Assembly (NCBI GenBank): GCA_009776625.1
Contig: WRNL01000005.1
Coordinates: 9 to 26,569, forward strand
Origin: Methanomassiliicoccaceae archaeon
Lineage (GTDB): Archaea; Thermoplasmatota; Thermoplasmata; Methanomassiliicoccales; Methanomethylophilaceae
Direction of reading: 5' to 3'
Length of the DNA stretch: 26,561 bases
The position numbers were made by a program, and so were the translations under genes. Below are positions 14,730 through 21,930 of the stretch, piece by piece. Each line of letters begins with the position of its first letter. The first letter of the stretch is position 1. Below the pieces are notes generated by a model. That model was given only the letters and a program-made list of their open reading frames with translations. It did no database searches and had not been told where the DNA came from.

Positions 14730-15347
14730 TTATGGCTCTTCCTTAATAAACGGTTCGCCGGCAGACGCGTCGCCGCCTTCCAGCGCGGCCAGGTCCGCCC
14801 TGTCGTACCTGTGGCTCCCCTGCATCCCCTTCTTGCGCCTCCAGCACCTGATGGCGTCGCTCAGGCCCCTCCCCTCGTTGTCGGCGAAGAAGTCCCTTAT
14901 GTACGTGTTGTACTCGAACTGCCTGCCGATCTCCGTCTTGCCTTTCCTCCTCTCCTCCATCACCAGGGGGTACGCCGCGGCGGCCTCTCCGTAGCTCTTC
15001 CCGGCATTGGCCCTCAGCCACCTCTGGAAAGGGACGTTGAACGTGAACCCCTCCCCCAGCCTCCCCACGAAGAACGCACGGTGCCTCTCGGAGAACGACG
15101 GGGGGTCCTCTATGACGGAATCCTCGGTCACGTCCCCTTTGCCGGGGGGCGGCCTCGCCCCCCTCTCGGGGGGTAGCGCCTCCCCCGTCTCGAGGTAGCG
15201 GGAAACACGCCTCGTCAGCTCCTCCTTCCCTCCCGACACGGGCAGGCCCTCCTGCCTGCAGAACCGCACCAGCTCCTCTTTCAGGTAGTAGCCGGACCGG
15301 AACGCCCCGATGCCCATGCCCCTCTCCAGATCCAGCCTCTCTGCCAC
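14730..15347 (-). CDS. SAP domain-containing protein (DUF6434-like)
   Basis: Putative nucleic-acid-binding protein of 205 residues. Residues about 13-52 (GAFRSGYYLKEELVRFCRQEG, SGGKEELTRRVSRYLETGE) form a SAP-type helix-extension-helix. A Pro/Gly-rich linker follows, then a C-terminal domain (about 95-175) with FTFNVPFQRWLRANAGKSY, AAAYPLVMEERR and FEYNTYIRDFFADN, the pattern of DUF6434 proteins that follow a SAP motif. The ending is acidic. A GCTTTATGCC TATA-like sequence on the minus strand near 15380-15390 fits its start. Function unknown; it leads the operon with the HD hydrolase. Confidence 0.75.
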   Translation of the reverse strand: MAERLDLERGMGIGAFRSGYYLKEELVRFCRQEGLPVSGGKEELTRRVSRYLETGEALPPERGARPPPGKGDVTEDSVIEDPPSFSERHRAFFVGRLGEGFTFNVPFQRWLRANAGKSYGEAAAAYPLVMEERRKGKTEIGRQFEYNTYIRDFFADNEGRGLSDAIRCWRRKKGMQGSHRYDRADLAALEGGDASAGEPFIKEEP

Positions 15348-15415
15348 GAACCCTCCTCCTGCGGGGATCAGGGGGCGGGCGGCATAAAGCGTTTTCCTCG
15401 GCGGCGTCGGACAAT

Positions 15416-15424
15416 GCTTAAATC
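15416..15424 (+). promoter_or_regulatory. TATA box of cca
   Basis: GCTTAAATC is centred 25 bases ahead of ATG 15445, so the mRNA is probably leaderless. Confidence 0.5.
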
Positions 15425-15444
15425 CCCGACGCGTATCATCGCCG

Positions 15445-16767
15445 ATGAGCCTTGAGTCAGAGGTGCTGGAGAGGATCAGGCCGACCGCCGAGGAGGTCAG
15501 GCTGATAGACGCGGCGGCGGCCGGCTTGAAGAAGAGGGTGGAGGACTACGTCAGGGACCACGACATAGACGTGGAGGTCCGGTTCGTCGGGTCCTACGCC
15601 AAGGGCACCTACCTCTCCGACCCCGACATCGATCTGTTCCTGCTCTTCCCAGAGACCGTCTCCTCCAAGGAGCTGGAGAGGATAGGGCTGTCCGTGGGCG
15701 AGGCGATAATACGGGGGGTCCGGATGTACTCGGAGCACCCATACACCCGCGGGGTGTACAACGGCGTGGACGTGGACCTCGTGCCCAGCTACTCCATCAA
15801 GTCCGCCGACAAACTCAGGTCGGCTGTGGACAGGACCCCCTTCCACACCAGCTACATGCTAGACAACCTGAAGGAGGAGCAGAAGGACGAGGTCAGGCTC
15901 CTGAAGGGGTTCATGAAGGGGATCGGCGTCTACGGCGCGGAGCCGGTGACGAGGGGGTTCTCAGGATACCTGTGCGAGCTCCTGGTCCTGCACTACGGCG
16001 GCTTCCTCAAGGCGCTGGAAGGGGCCTGCGAGTGGAAGGAGGGGACGTGCATCGCCATCGACAAGAGGGGGCCGCCGATAGTAGGCCCCCTGATCGTCTA
16101 CGACCCGGTGGACCAGAAGAGGAACGTCGCCTCCGCCGTGCACCTGGACACCATGGCCCTCTTCATCGTGGCGGCGAAGGCGTACCTCGCGTCGCCGTCC
16201 GAGAGGTTCTTCTTCCCCAACGAGAGGCGGCCGCGCTCGAGGGAGGAGCTGCAGGCCATGGCGGACAGGAACGGGTCGAGGATAATAACGGTGGAGTTCG
16301 ACAGGCCGGACGTGGTCACGGACAACCTCTACTCCCAGCTGTGGAAGACGCGGTACGCACTCACCAGGAAGCTCAACGACTTCGACTACAACGTCCTGAA
16401 GGCCGCGCACGAGATGTACGACGACAGGCTGGCGATCGCCTTCGAGCTGGAGCGGGACGTGCTCTCCAAGACGCACAAGCACATGGGCCCGCCGGTCTGG
16501 GTCAAGGCGGCGGACTCGTTCCTGTCGAAATGGGGGGAGAACCCGCACGGCCCGCCGTTCATAGAGGACGGGTGCTGGGCGGTGATAGCGGAGAGGATGT
16601 ACTTCACCGCGAAGGAGATGCTCGAGGAGGAGGCCGCCTTCTCCGGGATAGGCAGGGAGCTGGACCCGCACACGATGAGGGTCAGGGACCACGAGTCGTC
16701 CCTCAACGGAACCGACCCGTTCCTCCTCACGGAGCTCATGGACCCCGTGAACAGCTGGGAAGTGTGA
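15445..16767 (+). CDS. cca: CCA-adding enzyme (archaeal class I tRNA nucleotidyltransferase)
   Basis: Adds or repairs the 3' CCA of tRNAs without a nucleic-acid template. The 440-residue product has the class I polymerase-beta motif GSYAKGTYLSDPDIDLF (49-65: GS and the DID carboxylates), a third Asp in GVDVDLVPSY near 112, then the central domain with RLLKGFMKGIGVYGAEP near 152-168 and the SGYLCELLVLHYGGF helix, and the archaeal tail domain. Full length for the archaeal family. The local tRNA-Tyr already encodes CCA, so the enzyme would act mainly in repair or on other tRNAs. Converges with the next gene, 3 bases apart. Confidence 0.95.
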   Translation: MSLESEVLERIRPTAEEVRLIDAAAAGLKKRVEDYVRDHDIDVEVRFVGSYAKGTYLSDPDIDLFLLFPETVSSKELERIGLSVGEAIIRGVRMYSEHPYTRGVYNGVDVDLVPSYSIKSADKLRSAVDRTPFHTSYMLDNLKEEQKDEVRLLKGFMKGIGVYGAEPVTRGFSGYLCELLVLHYGGFLKALEGACEWKEGTCIAIDKRGPPIVGPLIVYDPVDQKRNVASAVHLDTMALFIVAAKAYLASPSERFFFPNERRPRSREELQAMADRNGSRIITVEFDRPDVVTDNLYSQLWKTRYALTRKLNDFDYNVLKAAHEMYDDRLAIAFELERDVLSKTHKHMGPPVWVKAADSFLSKWGENPHGPPFIEDGCWAVIAERMYFTAKEMLEEEAAFSGIGRELDPHTMRVRDHESSLNGTDPFLLTELMDPVNSWEV

Positions 16768-16770
16768 CCG

Positions 16771-17139
16771 TCACGCGAACGGCGCGTTGATCAGGACCAT
16801 GCAGATGCCCAGCCCCAGCATGAGGAACAGGAGGTAGTTCATGAGCATGGTCTTCATCTCGAGGAGGTCCGCACGGAACCCGAGGAACATGAGCAGCCTC
16901 TTCATGATGAGCATCACCAGGAACGACACGGCGGTCGCGACCCCCCAGCCCCAGTCGTCGTTCAGCCCGCAGAGCAGGGCGCCGACCACGCCGACCAGCA
17001 CCGCGAGGCCGGTGACGACGAACAGCACCTTCGTGCCGTAGATGTCCTTGAGGATGAACTCGCGCTCGTCGAACTCGGAGGGGGTGAACTGGTACTCCTC
17101 CTCCTTCTCCTCTATGATGCGCCGCCTCTTCTTTGCCAT
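16771..17139 (-). CDS. small three-helix membrane protein, possibly EMC6-like
   Basis: A 122-residue protein with a basic, charged N-terminus (MAKKRRRIIEEKEEEY) and three hydrophobic helices at about 38-58 (VLFVVTGLAVLVGVVGALL), 65-82 (GWGVATAVSFLVMLIMK) and 98-118 (MNYLLFLMLGLGICMVLI). Three helices and this size recall archaeal EMC6-like/DUF5379 proteins, candidates for membrane-protein insertion factors, but the match is by layout only. ATG 17139 is chosen because CAATATAAAC (17160-17169, minus-strand TATA) predicts transcription start there; the frame continues upstream to 17214 through the promoter. Confidence 0.68.
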   Translation of the reverse strand: MAKKRRRIIEEKEEEYQFTPSEFDEREFILKDIYGTKVLFVVTGLAVLVGVVGALLCGLNDDWGWGVATAVSFLVMLIMKRLLMFLGFRADLLEMKTMLMNYLLFLMLGLGICMVLINAPFA

Positions 17140-17159
17140 GCCCCACACATCCCCATTAA

Positions 17160-17169
17160 CAATATAAAC
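17160..17169 (-). promoter_or_regulatory. TATA box of the small membrane protein gene
   Basis: Minus-strand GTTTATATTG centred about 26 bases ahead of ATG 17139. Confidence 0.5.
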
Positions 17170-17304
17170 GTTTATCCGCGAGGGCCCGGCGGCGTCTGCG
17201 CGGGGGGATGGCAATATATATCAACGGCGAACGGAATCATGGTGGCATCCGCCCTCAGCGGGGGGCGCGACGGGGCTCCGGCCCATGGGTGACGGTGAGT
17301 GGCT

Positions 17305-17871
17305 ATGGAATGGGTCGACGGGGTCTTGCTCATCGCCGCGTCCGGGGTGGGCGCGGTCTGCGGGATATTGGGCCAGAGCATCAAGGAATGGCTGTCCAGG
17401 CCGAGGATAAAGATAGGGACGTTCGTCGACAAGCCTGTGTCCACCGTGCACCTGCATTTCACGAACGTCGGGCGCAAGAGCACGGAAGGCCTTGAGATCA
17501 ACATCGTTCACCATGGAGGTGGCCTTTTGATGGAGAACGGGAAGGTCATCCTCCACACGACGGACATGACGCTGCACCCGAAGACGATGTGGCTCGTCGT
17601 CTTCGGACACGTCGAGGGCAGTGCCCTGAAGATAAGGAAATCGGACTTCGGCAAGATCATAAAGTATTCCGACGACAGCGAAGACGGGTCGACGGAATGG
17701 TCCCTCCCCCTGCCGGCCAGGTTCCTGATCACCGCCTGCGCCAGGGACGCCAAGGCGGGCGTCAGGATGATGACCGTGGACAAGGACGGCATCCATTACG
17801 ACAAGCAGAAAGGGATCCGGTACAGCCAGCTGGAGAGCGCCGCGCTCGACGACGGGAACGATGGCGGATGA
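17305..17871 (+). CDS. hypothetical protein with N-terminal membrane anchor
   Basis: Not recognised. The 188-residue product begins MEWVDGVLLIAASGVGAV; residues about 5-24 form one hydrophobic helix, followed by a basic IKEWLSRPRIKIG and a soluble, strand-rich domain (HLHFTNVGRKSTEGLEINIVHH, GKVILHTTDMTL, MWLVVFGHVEG). The alternation suggests a beta-sandwich. GGTGAG lies 5 bases before ATG 17305; a GTG at 17299 is an alternative start. It is followed by a strong hairpin terminator and stands alone. Codon use is mixed compared with the core genes. Confidence 0.65.
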   Translation: MEWVDGVLLIAASGVGAVCGILGQSIKEWLSRPRIKIGTFVDKPVSTVHLHFTNVGRKSTEGLEINIVHHGGGLLMENGKVILHTTDMTLHPKTMWLVVFGHVEGSALKIRKSDFGKIIKYSDDSEDGSTEWSLPLPARFLITACARDAKAGVRMMTVDKDGIHYDKQKGIRYSQLESAALDDGNDGG

Positions 17872-17923
17872 CGGGGTATGCGGGGCGGCCTGACGGGAAA
17901 GCGGCATGAACTGCCCCGCTGGA

Positions 17924-17964
17924 GCGTCCTGACTTGAAACAGAAGTCGGGAACGCCGCTTTTTT
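17924..17964 (+). terminator. hairpin and T-run after the membrane-anchored protein
   Basis: GCGTCCTGACTT (17924-17935) pairs with AAGTCGGGAACGC (17943-17955) around GAAACAG with one bulge and a wobble pair, followed by TTTTTT at 17959-17964. An earlier GCGGGGC/GCCCCGC pair (17880-17886, 17913-17919) lies just upstream. Looks like an intrinsic terminator. Confidence 0.5.
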
Positions 17965-17968
17965 GTAG

Positions 17969-18054
17969 GATTTTCCCCGAATCTGTGCGTATTTAGGGGT
18001 GCGGCGAGTCCACTTTCGGTCGATTCGGTGACCCCCCAATCCGCCTTTTATACC
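17969..18054 (+). repeat. promoter-bearing repeat, copy 1
   Basis: The core 18010-18054 is identical at 41 of 45 positions to 19047-19091 before radA. From GATTTT at 17969 to the core, the spacing is the same as in copy 2, with weaker similarity. It holds the inverted pair GGTC...GACC and ends in the TATA box of the membrane protein gene (CTTTTATACC). Confidence 0.8.
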
Positions 18055-18084
18055 TAAATGCTCGTGGAGATATCGGTGATATTG

Positions 18085-18642
18085 ATGACAGAGGATACTT
18101 CGGGAAACGCCCCCTTTGATGAGGTTGCCTTGGAGGAAACAGGGCACGGGGGCGAGGGTTACGGCTTCGGGTATTTTGAGGCGGTGGACAGGGACGCCCT
18201 GTCGCTTTTGAGAGAAGACATCGGGCGACAGCTCGGCCTTGCATCGGACCGCCAGAACACGTTGTTACAGTCGGCTGGCATCCTTGTTGCTTTCGCATCC
18301 ATCCTCCTCCTGCAGTTGCTAGCCATGGATCCTGACCTGAGCGGGTACGGGATGCTTTTCACCGCTTCGATGGGTGCTGGGCTTATATGTTGCATCGCTG
18401 GAATCCTTGTGATCCTTCGTTCAAGCGGGTTCGCGCTATCGACAGGGATGGTGGCAAGAGAAGCAATAGACCACTACAACAGAAAAGAAACAGACGGCTT
18501 TGAAGCCAAGATGGTAATGGGGATAGGCGAGGCGTACGAAACAGTCTATGTGAACAACACCCGTCTTATCGGAACCATAAGATACATGGTAGTGCTATTG
18601 CTAATTGGAGTGCTGACAATGTTCACGGGGTGGTATCTATGA
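18085..18642 (+). CDS. hypothetical three-helix membrane protein
   Basis: A 185-residue protein, not recognised. A polar acidic N-terminus leads to an amphipathic helix (RDALSLLREDIGRQLGLASDRQ), then two close hydrophobic helices (about 65-82, AGILVAFASILLLQLL, and 90-112, MLFTASMGAGLICCIAGI), a cytosolic segment (about 115-155) and a third at the C-terminus (MVVLLLIGVLTMFTGWYL). This layout recalls two-helix effector membrane domains seen in SLATT- or Pycsar-type defence proteins, but I see no diagnostic motif. ATG 18085 has GGTGAT upstream; the in-frame ATG at 18058 is too close to the TATA box. AT-richer codon use than flanking genes suggests transfer. It overlaps the next ORF by ATGA. Confidence 0.65.
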   Translation: MTEDTSGNAPFDEVALEETGHGGEGYGFGYFEAVDRDALSLLREDIGRQLGLASDRQNTLLQSAGILVAFASILLLQLLAMDPDLSGYGMLFTASMGAGLICCIAGILVILRSSGFALSTGMVAREAIDHYNRKETDGFEAKMVMGIGEAYETVYVNNTRLIGTIRYMVVLLLIGVLTMFTGWYL

Positions 18643-18788
18643 AGATGTTCGATAGGTTCAAACACAAGAGAAACGAGTCGCTGCAGTATGCGGACGGTTT
18701 AGGCGGATATCCCTTCTGGCAGGGGGGTAAGCCCAAAACGATAAGGCTTCCAGGGCGCAACGAGGACGGGACTCCTAGGGTGAAGTGA
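18639..18788 (+). CDS. small coupled ORF (49 aa), hypothetical
   Basis: The ATG overlaps the stop of the membrane protein gene (ATGA at 18639-18642), a sign of translational coupling. The product MKMFDRFKHKRNES... is basic and polar with no membrane helix; Gly/Pro-rich middle (GLGGYPFWQGGKPK) and a charged end. AT-richer codons match those of the upstream gene rather than radA. No family recognised; may be a partner of the membrane protein. Confidence 0.55.
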   Translation: MKMFDRFKHKRNESLQYADGLGGYPFWQGGKPKTIRLPGRNEDGTPRVK

Positions 18789-19046
18789 AAACAACATACA
18801 GGTTGCGCAGGCGGCCGCCCTTAGAAAAAACAGTACGCCCCCAACAACAAGGCTTCCAGGGTACGGCGAATACGGGATGCCTGATGCCCACGAAGCACGG
18901 GGAGGGAATACGCCGATTGAACGCCCCCGCCCCCCGCAGGGCGATGTTTTTCTGTTGCCCCGCCCACAGCGGCAGGCCGCCCTACGAATCAAGGGAAAAA
19001 CCGATGATTTTATCAAAAACATGCAGGTTTCAGGGTCAATCCGGGC
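18789..19046. other. noncoding stretch before radA
   Basis: No supported gene. It contains a 13-base direct repeat (AAGGCTTCCAGGG, 18743-18755 inside the small ORF and again at 18849-18861) and the palindrome GGCGGCCGCC (18810-18819). Open frames across it are Arg/Pro-rich shadows without ribosome-binding sites. The right end runs into the radA promoter repeat. Confidence 0.45.
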
Positions 19047-19091
19047 CCACTTTCGGTCAATTCGGTGACCCCCCAATTTGCCTTATATACC
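19006..19091 (+). repeat. promoter-bearing repeat, copy 2 (radA promoter)
   Basis: Second copy of the element at 17969-18054. It contains GGTC...GACC, a run of six C, and CCTTATATACC as TATA box, predicting a transcript start near 19111 and a 12-nt leader with GGTGAG before the radA ATG at 19123. Confidence 0.8.
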
Positions 19092-19122
19092 GAAAGCAAC
19101 TTGATGAACATGGTGAGAACCA

Positions 19123-20064
19123 ATGGCAGCAAAGACCCTAGAGGACATACCAGGAGTAGGACCAGCCATAGCAGAGAAACTCCGTGAAGGTGGGTACAAT
19201 GAGTTGATGACCATCGCTGTCGCTTCGCCGAAGGACCTCGCAGAGACCTGCGAGATCGGCGAGAAGAAGGCGTTGGACATAATAGAGGGCGCGAAACTAT
19301 GCGCCGACATAGGCGGATTCGAGACGGGGGACAGCATCCTGGAGCGCCGCAAGACGGTGGCCAAGCTCACGACCGGGTCGAAGGCTTTCGACGAGCTGAT
19401 GAACGGGGGGCTGGAGAGCCAGTCCATCGTGGAGTTCTTCGGCGAGTTCGGGAGCTGCAAGACCCAGGTCTGCTTCCAGCTCGCGGTCAACGCCACGCTC
19501 CCCGAGGACAAGGGGGGGCTGGACTCCGACGTCATCATAATCGACACCGAGAACACGTTCAGGCCGGAGAGGATAATCCAGATGTCGAACTACCTCGGCG
19601 TGGACCCGGAGGACGTGCTGAGGAGGATACACGTGGCGCGGGCGTTCAACTCCCAGCACCAGATCCTCCTCGTGGACAAGGCGCTCGAGCTGGCGCAGCA
19701 GAAGAAGGTGAGGCTCATGATAGTCGACTCCCTGACGTCGCACTTCAGGGCGGAGTACCTCGGGAGGGGGGCGCTGGCAGAGAGGCAGCAGATCCTCAAC
19801 CGCCACATGCACGACCTCCTCAACTTCGCGACCCTGAACAACGCCGTGATAGCGGTCACGAACCAGGTGGCCGCCAAGCCGGACGCGTTCTTCGGCGACC
19901 CGACGAGGCCGATCGGGGGGCACATAGTGGGCCACACGGCGACGTTCCGCATATACCTCCGGAAGGGGAAGGCGGGGAAGAGGATCGCCAGGCTCATAGA
20001 CTCCCCCAACCTGCCGGAGGGGGAGGCCGTGTTCACTGTGACCGAAGACGGTATTAAGGACTGA
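19123..20064 (+). CDS. radA: DNA repair and recombination protein RadA
   Basis: Archaeal Rad51/RecA homologue that forms filaments on single-stranded DNA and drives homologous pairing. The 313-residue protein has an N-terminal helix-hairpin-helix domain (LEDIPGVGPAIAEKLREGG, 6-24), the linker GGFETGDSILERR near 64-76, and the ATPase core with TTGSKAFDELMNGGL, Walker A region 107-114, LMIVDSLTSHF (Walker B), the NQVAAKPDAFFGDPTRPIGG L2 loop and SPNLPEGEAVF near the end. The Walker A reads GEFGSCKT: Cys112 replaces the normally invariant glycine before Lys113 (TGC at 19456-19458). All else looks normal. Its promoter lies in repeat copy 2. Confidence 0.96.
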   Translation: MAAKTLEDIPGVGPAIAEKLREGGYNELMTIAVASPKDLAETCEIGEKKALDIIEGAKLCADIGGFETGDSILERRKTVAKLTTGSKAFDELMNGGLESQSIVEFFGEFGSCKTQVCFQLAVNATLPEDKGGLDSDVIIIDTENTFRPERIIQMSNYLGVDPEDVLRRIHVARAFNSQHQILLVDKALELAQQKKVRLMIVDSLTSHFRAEYLGRGALAERQQILNRHMHDLLNFATLNNAVIAVTNQVAAKPDAFFGDPTRPIGGHIVGHTATFRIYLRKGKAGKRIARLIDSPNLPEGEAVFTVTEDGIKD

Positions 20065-20079
20065 AACCTAAAGGGTCCC

Positions 20080-21078
20080 ATGGACCCTGTTTTCTTCTTC
20101 GAGCTGTCCGGCGAGTCCAGGGACATGCCGGCGGCCGAGGCGAGGAGGTGCATGGGGGCCGAGTGCCCCCGCCACACCGTCACAGGGGAGGGGCCGGGAT
20201 ATCTGACCGCCTCCTTCCCCGAGGGATGCCTCGAGGGGATCGGGGGCCGGATCTCCCTCACCCGCTCGATCGGGCGGTACCTCGGGGCGTACGACCCGTG
20301 GGACCTCGGGGGGCTCTCCGGCGCGCCCCTGCCAGAGGGCACGTTCGCCATCAGGGCCAAGAGGTTCGAGGGGATGATGAGGGACGTGGACTCCCAGAAG
20401 CTGATAAGGGAGGCGGGGGGCATCCTCTCCAAGAGCAACGACGTGGACCTCCGCGACCCCGACATCGTAGTCAGGATGCAGCTCTGCGACAAGGCGCACC
20501 TCTACATAGAGGACAGGGTGGTCGACAGGGGCGTCATGGAGAAAAGGAAGGTCGGGGAGCGCCCGTTCTTCTCCCCCATCTCCCTCCACCCGAGATACGC
20601 CAGGGCACTCGTCAACCTGACAGGCGCGAGGAGGGGGGACATCGTGCTCGACCCCTTCTGCGGGACCGGCGGGATACTAATCGAGGCCGCCGAGATGGGG
20701 ATGAGGGCCGTCGCGTCGGACTTCGACGGGGAGATGGTCGCCGGGTGCAGGGAGAACATGGCCTTCTACGGCCTCCGCCTGCACGATTACGAGACGGTAG
20801 ACATAGATGGCGTCCCCGATAGGTTCTCGGGCATAGACGTTGTCGCCACGGACCCCCCCTACGGCAGGTCCACGAGGACCGGCGGCGAGGACGTGACACA
20901 GATTCATAAACGGGCGATGGCCTCCATCCCGGAGGCGCTCAGGCAAGGGGGCAGGGCTGGCATCGTCCTCCCCTACGAGGCAAGGCCCGACACTATGGAG
21001 CTGGACTGCTCCTTCAGGCAGCACGTCCACGGGTCGCTCTCCCGCCACTACCACATATTCAGGAAACCAGGACATTAA
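20080..21078 (+). CDS. tRNA (guanine(10)-N2)-methyltransferase, Trm11/TrmG10 type
   Basis: Predicted SAM-dependent enzyme that methylates or dimethylates G10 in the D arm of tRNAs. The 332-residue protein has an N-terminal THUMP-like RNA-binding region (about 1-150), then a Rossmann methyltransferase: the VGERPFFSPISLHPRYARALVNL lead, SAM motif VLDPFCGTGGIL (about 188-199), ASDFDGEMV near 214 and the catalytic DPPYGRS near 258-264, typical of N2-guanine enzymes. Length fits the archaeal family. It starts 15 bases after radA and may share its transcript, without a close functional link. Confidence 0.9.
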   Translation: MDPVFFFELSGESRDMPAAEARRCMGAECPRHTVTGEGPGYLTASFPEGCLEGIGGRISLTRSIGRYLGAYDPWDLGGLSGAPLPEGTFAIRAKRFEGMMRDVDSQKLIREAGGILSKSNDVDLRDPDIVVRMQLCDKAHLYIEDRVVDRGVMEKRKVGERPFFSPISLHPRYARALVNLTGARRGDIVLDPFCGTGGILIEAAEMGMRAVASDFDGEMVAGCRENMAFYGLRLHDYETVDIDGVPDRFSGIDVVATDPPYGRSTRTGGEDVTQIHKRAMASIPEALRQGGRAGIVLPYEARPDTMELDCSFRQHVHGSLSRHYHIFRKPGH

Positions 21079-21108
21079 CTATTTCAACCCCCACCATATC
21101 CCATCGGC

Positions 21109-21930
21109 GTGAACAGATTCCTACGCCTGTTCCGGTTCGGGAACGGCATCATGGGCATCATCGGGGTCCTCGTCGGAGCCTTCATCGCCGCAGGGTTCGA
21201 CATCGGGGGCCACGCCCAGGGCCTGGCGGTCGCATGCGGGGTGATCGTCGCCTTCATCGCCGGCGGCAACTCCCTGAACGACTACACAGACCGGGAGATA
21301 GACAAGGCCGCCCACCCGGAGAGGCCCCTCCCCAGAGGGGAGATCGCCCCCCGCACCGCGCTCGCCCTCGGGATATCGGGGCTCGCGGTCGCGCTCCTGC
21401 TGTCTTTGGCCATGGGATCGGTCGTGGCGACTGGGATCGTCGCCGCCGCCGCCGCGCTGATGGCGTCGTACGAGCTGGCCCTCAAGAAGATGGGTTTCGT
21501 GGGCAACGTCACGATAGCCGCCCTGACGGGCATGATCTTCCTTTTCGGGGGGGCGGCCGTGGGCAACGCCGAGGGCGGCCTCGTCGTCGCGGCGATGGCG
21601 GCGCTGGTCAGCGTCGGCAGGGAGATCGCGAAGGACATCCAGGACATGGAGTCGGACGAGGGCAGGAACACGCTGCCGATGGCCATAGGCAGGCGCAACG
21701 CGTCTGCGGTCGCCGCCGCGTTCTTCGTGTCCGGCACGGCCCTGAGCGTGTGGCCGTTCATCGAGCAGACTTTCGGCCCCCTTTACTGCGCAGTGTTCGC
21801 CGCTGATGCAATCTTTATTTATAGTGCGTTCATCATTTTCCGCAGAGCGGACGTCTCGCAGAAGATGGCGAAGATAGCGATGTTCGTCGCGTTGATCGCG
21901 TTCGTGTTGGGTGTAATAAGATGGGCGTGA
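21109..21930 (+). CDS. digeranylgeranylglyceryl phosphate synthase (UbiA family)
   Basis: Membrane prenyltransferase for the second ether bond of archaeal lipids: transfers geranylgeranyl to GGGP to make DGGGP. The 273-residue product has about eight to nine hydrophobic helices. The first Asp-rich motif is NDYTDREIDKAAHPERPLPRG (about 56-76) and the second is EIAKDIQDMESDEGRNTLP (about 174-192), both complete. The start is GTG at 21109, the first codon of the usual RLFRFGNGIMG start; no better start exists. It overlaps the GGGP synthase gene by 10 bases, so two consecutive steps of the pathway are coupled. Confidence 0.92.
   Translation: MNRFLRLFRFGNGIMGIIGVLVGAFIAAGFDIGGHAQGLAVACGVIVAFIAGGNSLNDYTDREIDKAAHPERPLPRGEIAPRTALALGISGLAVALLLSLAMGSVVATGIVAAAAALMASYELALKKMGFVGNVTIAALTGMIFLFGGAAVGNAEGGLVVAAMAALVSVGREIAKDIQDMESDEGRNTLPMAIGRRNASAVAAAFFVSGTALSVWPFIEQTFGPLYCAVFAADAIFIYSAFIIFRRADVSQKMAKIAMFVALIAFVLGVIRWA

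Noticed and set aside
18785..19141. 118-aa forward frame between the small ORF and radA
   Set aside because: Runs through the radA promoter repeat, has no ribosome-binding site and an Arg/Pro-rich translation.
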